64,000 bases of DNA from the NCBI GenBank assembly GCA_002914805.1, contig JXTB01000114.1:879930-943929 (forward strand), in the 5' to 3' direction. The position numbers and the translations under genes were made by a program. Positions 62,442-64,000 of this stretch are shown here, in pieces. Origin of the DNA: Parasponia andersonii (Eukaryota; Streptophyta; Magnoliopsida; Rosales; Cannabaceae). Each line of letters begins with the position of its first letter. Position 1 is the stretch's first letter. The notes under the pieces are model-generated. The model was not told where the DNA came from. It did no database searches and saw nothing but the letters and a program-made list of their open reading frames with translations.

Positions 62442-64000
62442 TGTCACGACTAGAAAACTAAGAAGGTAACTTTTACTAATTTTAAGTCAAAATAGTATTA
62501 AATAATAATTTTTAAAATTTCAGAAAATTAAGTATTTTAAATTTTAGCTCTCAAATATAAGTAAATTTCATATTCAAGAAACTTTTCATTAGTTTAATTT
62601 CTCAAGAATATCCTCCATTTAAAGTTTAGAGAAAATTCTAATTAATTAGTTTAGAAATCTTTGTTTATTCATAATTTTTAGTAAAATGAGTTAAATTAAA
62701 ACCTTAGGTCCAATGTTCAAATTATTTGTATATTTAAGTACTCAATTTAATAGAAAAATTATCCTCATATATCTACTTCATAAATATACTAGTATTGGCT
62801 AAATAATTTTGACATAGAAAGGAAAGATGATATAGAGTAGGAACCGACCATGGAAGAGGAATGGAACTGAAAGCTTATGCCAAGCATGCTTATCAAACTA
62901 CCAGAACAATTACCATAAAATAAATCAATACCTGAAAGTAGGAAGAAGTACGGGAAGTAAGCACATGAATGCCCAGTAGAGATTTAATTACAGGTTTTTA
63001 ACCAATATTAAAATATTTACTTTTAAGCTCCTGCATGGTCAATAAAATACTTAACAGTTTTACAGAAATTCATTTGAACTCAATTTCCAAATATTTAAAC
63101 ATTCCCAATCATTGTAAATCAGTATCTCAAAACAAGCACACATTATTCAATTCTTCATAAGTACATTGAATACCACTTAATTCCATAACGTCTAATGTAT
63201 ATGGCATACATGAGTTCCAACTATCTATGTGATTATTCAAGTCACATATTTGATGACTGTGAGTTTTTGTTCTTTTTCTTTTTATTTTTTTATTTTTCTT
63301 TTATATTCCATTGTTTTGTTGAAACACCGTGATTCCAGTGTTCTTTTGGAATATCATGATTCTATCAACGCTGCGGAAGATAAATATGCAATGCAATGCT
63401 ATATAAATAGCATAAATTAGAATATGTACTATTTTCCACAATTTCTCAAACAGACTATGTAGTATTTTTAATTCAATCTAAATTCAGTTTACAAAACCAA
63501 ATTCTCAATTTATTTACATTTTCTAGAATTTTTGGTAGCATAACAGCTATTTTTAGTAAATCCTATAAAATCTAATTCCTACATAAAATAATTCCAAAAT
63601 AAGATATATGGCATGACAACCAGCGTGAAGTGCCTCCCATCCAATTTAAATATCAATTTATCTTAAAATCTGATATAATCACATTTTTACAAAATATTTC
63701 ATAAAATTCTATATTTAATCAAAACATATAAATTCACAATTAAACCAAATTTTAAAATCAATTAATTGAATATCTACCTTAATCAAGTGACTAGATAGCA
63801 CTATGATGCTATTGAGAGTGCTTGACATTGTTTGATGGTCGTTCAGAGGGTCGAAGGTTGTTTTTGAACTCTCAATCATGAGGTTTAAAAATTCAATTTT
63901 CTAACAAAGCTTTGAATCATGAAATAAACCTCACCACTAAATTCCTAGCACCTGAATTAACTAGGTTAAACATATAATTCAACAAATTTGGGTTTCAGGC
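62442..64000 (-). mobile_element. Second LTR of the 29049-31310 family, cut by the window end
   Basis: The sequence from tgtcacgactag at 62442 follows the solo LTR at 29049 (tgtcatgaccc): shared landmarks are gtaacttttactaatttt at the start and cgttcagagggt near 63840 (30540 in the other copy). Orientation is minus. Whether it is solo or part of a full element cannot be seen. Confidence 0.75.

Overview
This is a nuclear window from a flowering plant, almost certainly a eudicot. It is AT-rich, has small exons with GT-AG introns, TATA boxes and microsatellites, and carries plant-type LTR retrotransposons, a Helitron and a plant-specific MADS-box gene. I cannot name the species. Two bases are unresolved (25732 and 58572).

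Two intact host genes can be rebuilt, both on the minus strand. The first (26205 to 9755) has a non-coding first exon and 17 coding exons. All splice phases agree, giving 777 codons for an Asn/Gln/Pro/Ser-rich protein with an acidic start, a basic patch and a compact C-terminal motif; I do not recognise its family. The second (55373 to 50340) has 12 exons and 336 codons and is clearly a MIKC*-type MADS-box factor of the AGL66/AGL104 (S-clade) kind, a group known for pollen-specific regulation. A third host trace, at 61129-61775, is a decayed fragment of an L-arabinokinase (ARA1-like) gene.

Most of the rest is mobile DNA. From left to right: a GC-rich 177-bp tandem repeat (1-364) inside or against the 5' LTR of a large non-coding LTR element (to 8158); a dead Ty1/copia element (11490-19420) with its own nested solo LTR (14242-15907), all inside one intron of the first host gene; a decayed Helitron region (about 27000-35400) with Rep/helicase and RPA-like remains, the latter split by a 2.26-kb solo LTR (29049-31310); a dead chromovirus-type Ty3/gypsy element (37719-47514) whose two LTRs differ by a 1.24-kb inversion; a young 3.6-kb non-autonomous LTR element (56757-60357) whose only gene is antisense and spliced; and a second LTR of the 29049 family running off the right edge (62442-64000).

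The most unusual points are the unrecognised 17-exon gene that keeps perfect splice phases around an 8.3-kb nested-transposon intron, the antisense spliced gene plus LTR-tail inversion in the 3.6-kb element, the LTR inversion in the chromovirus, and the Helitron that keeps HUH and two-tyrosine motifs.
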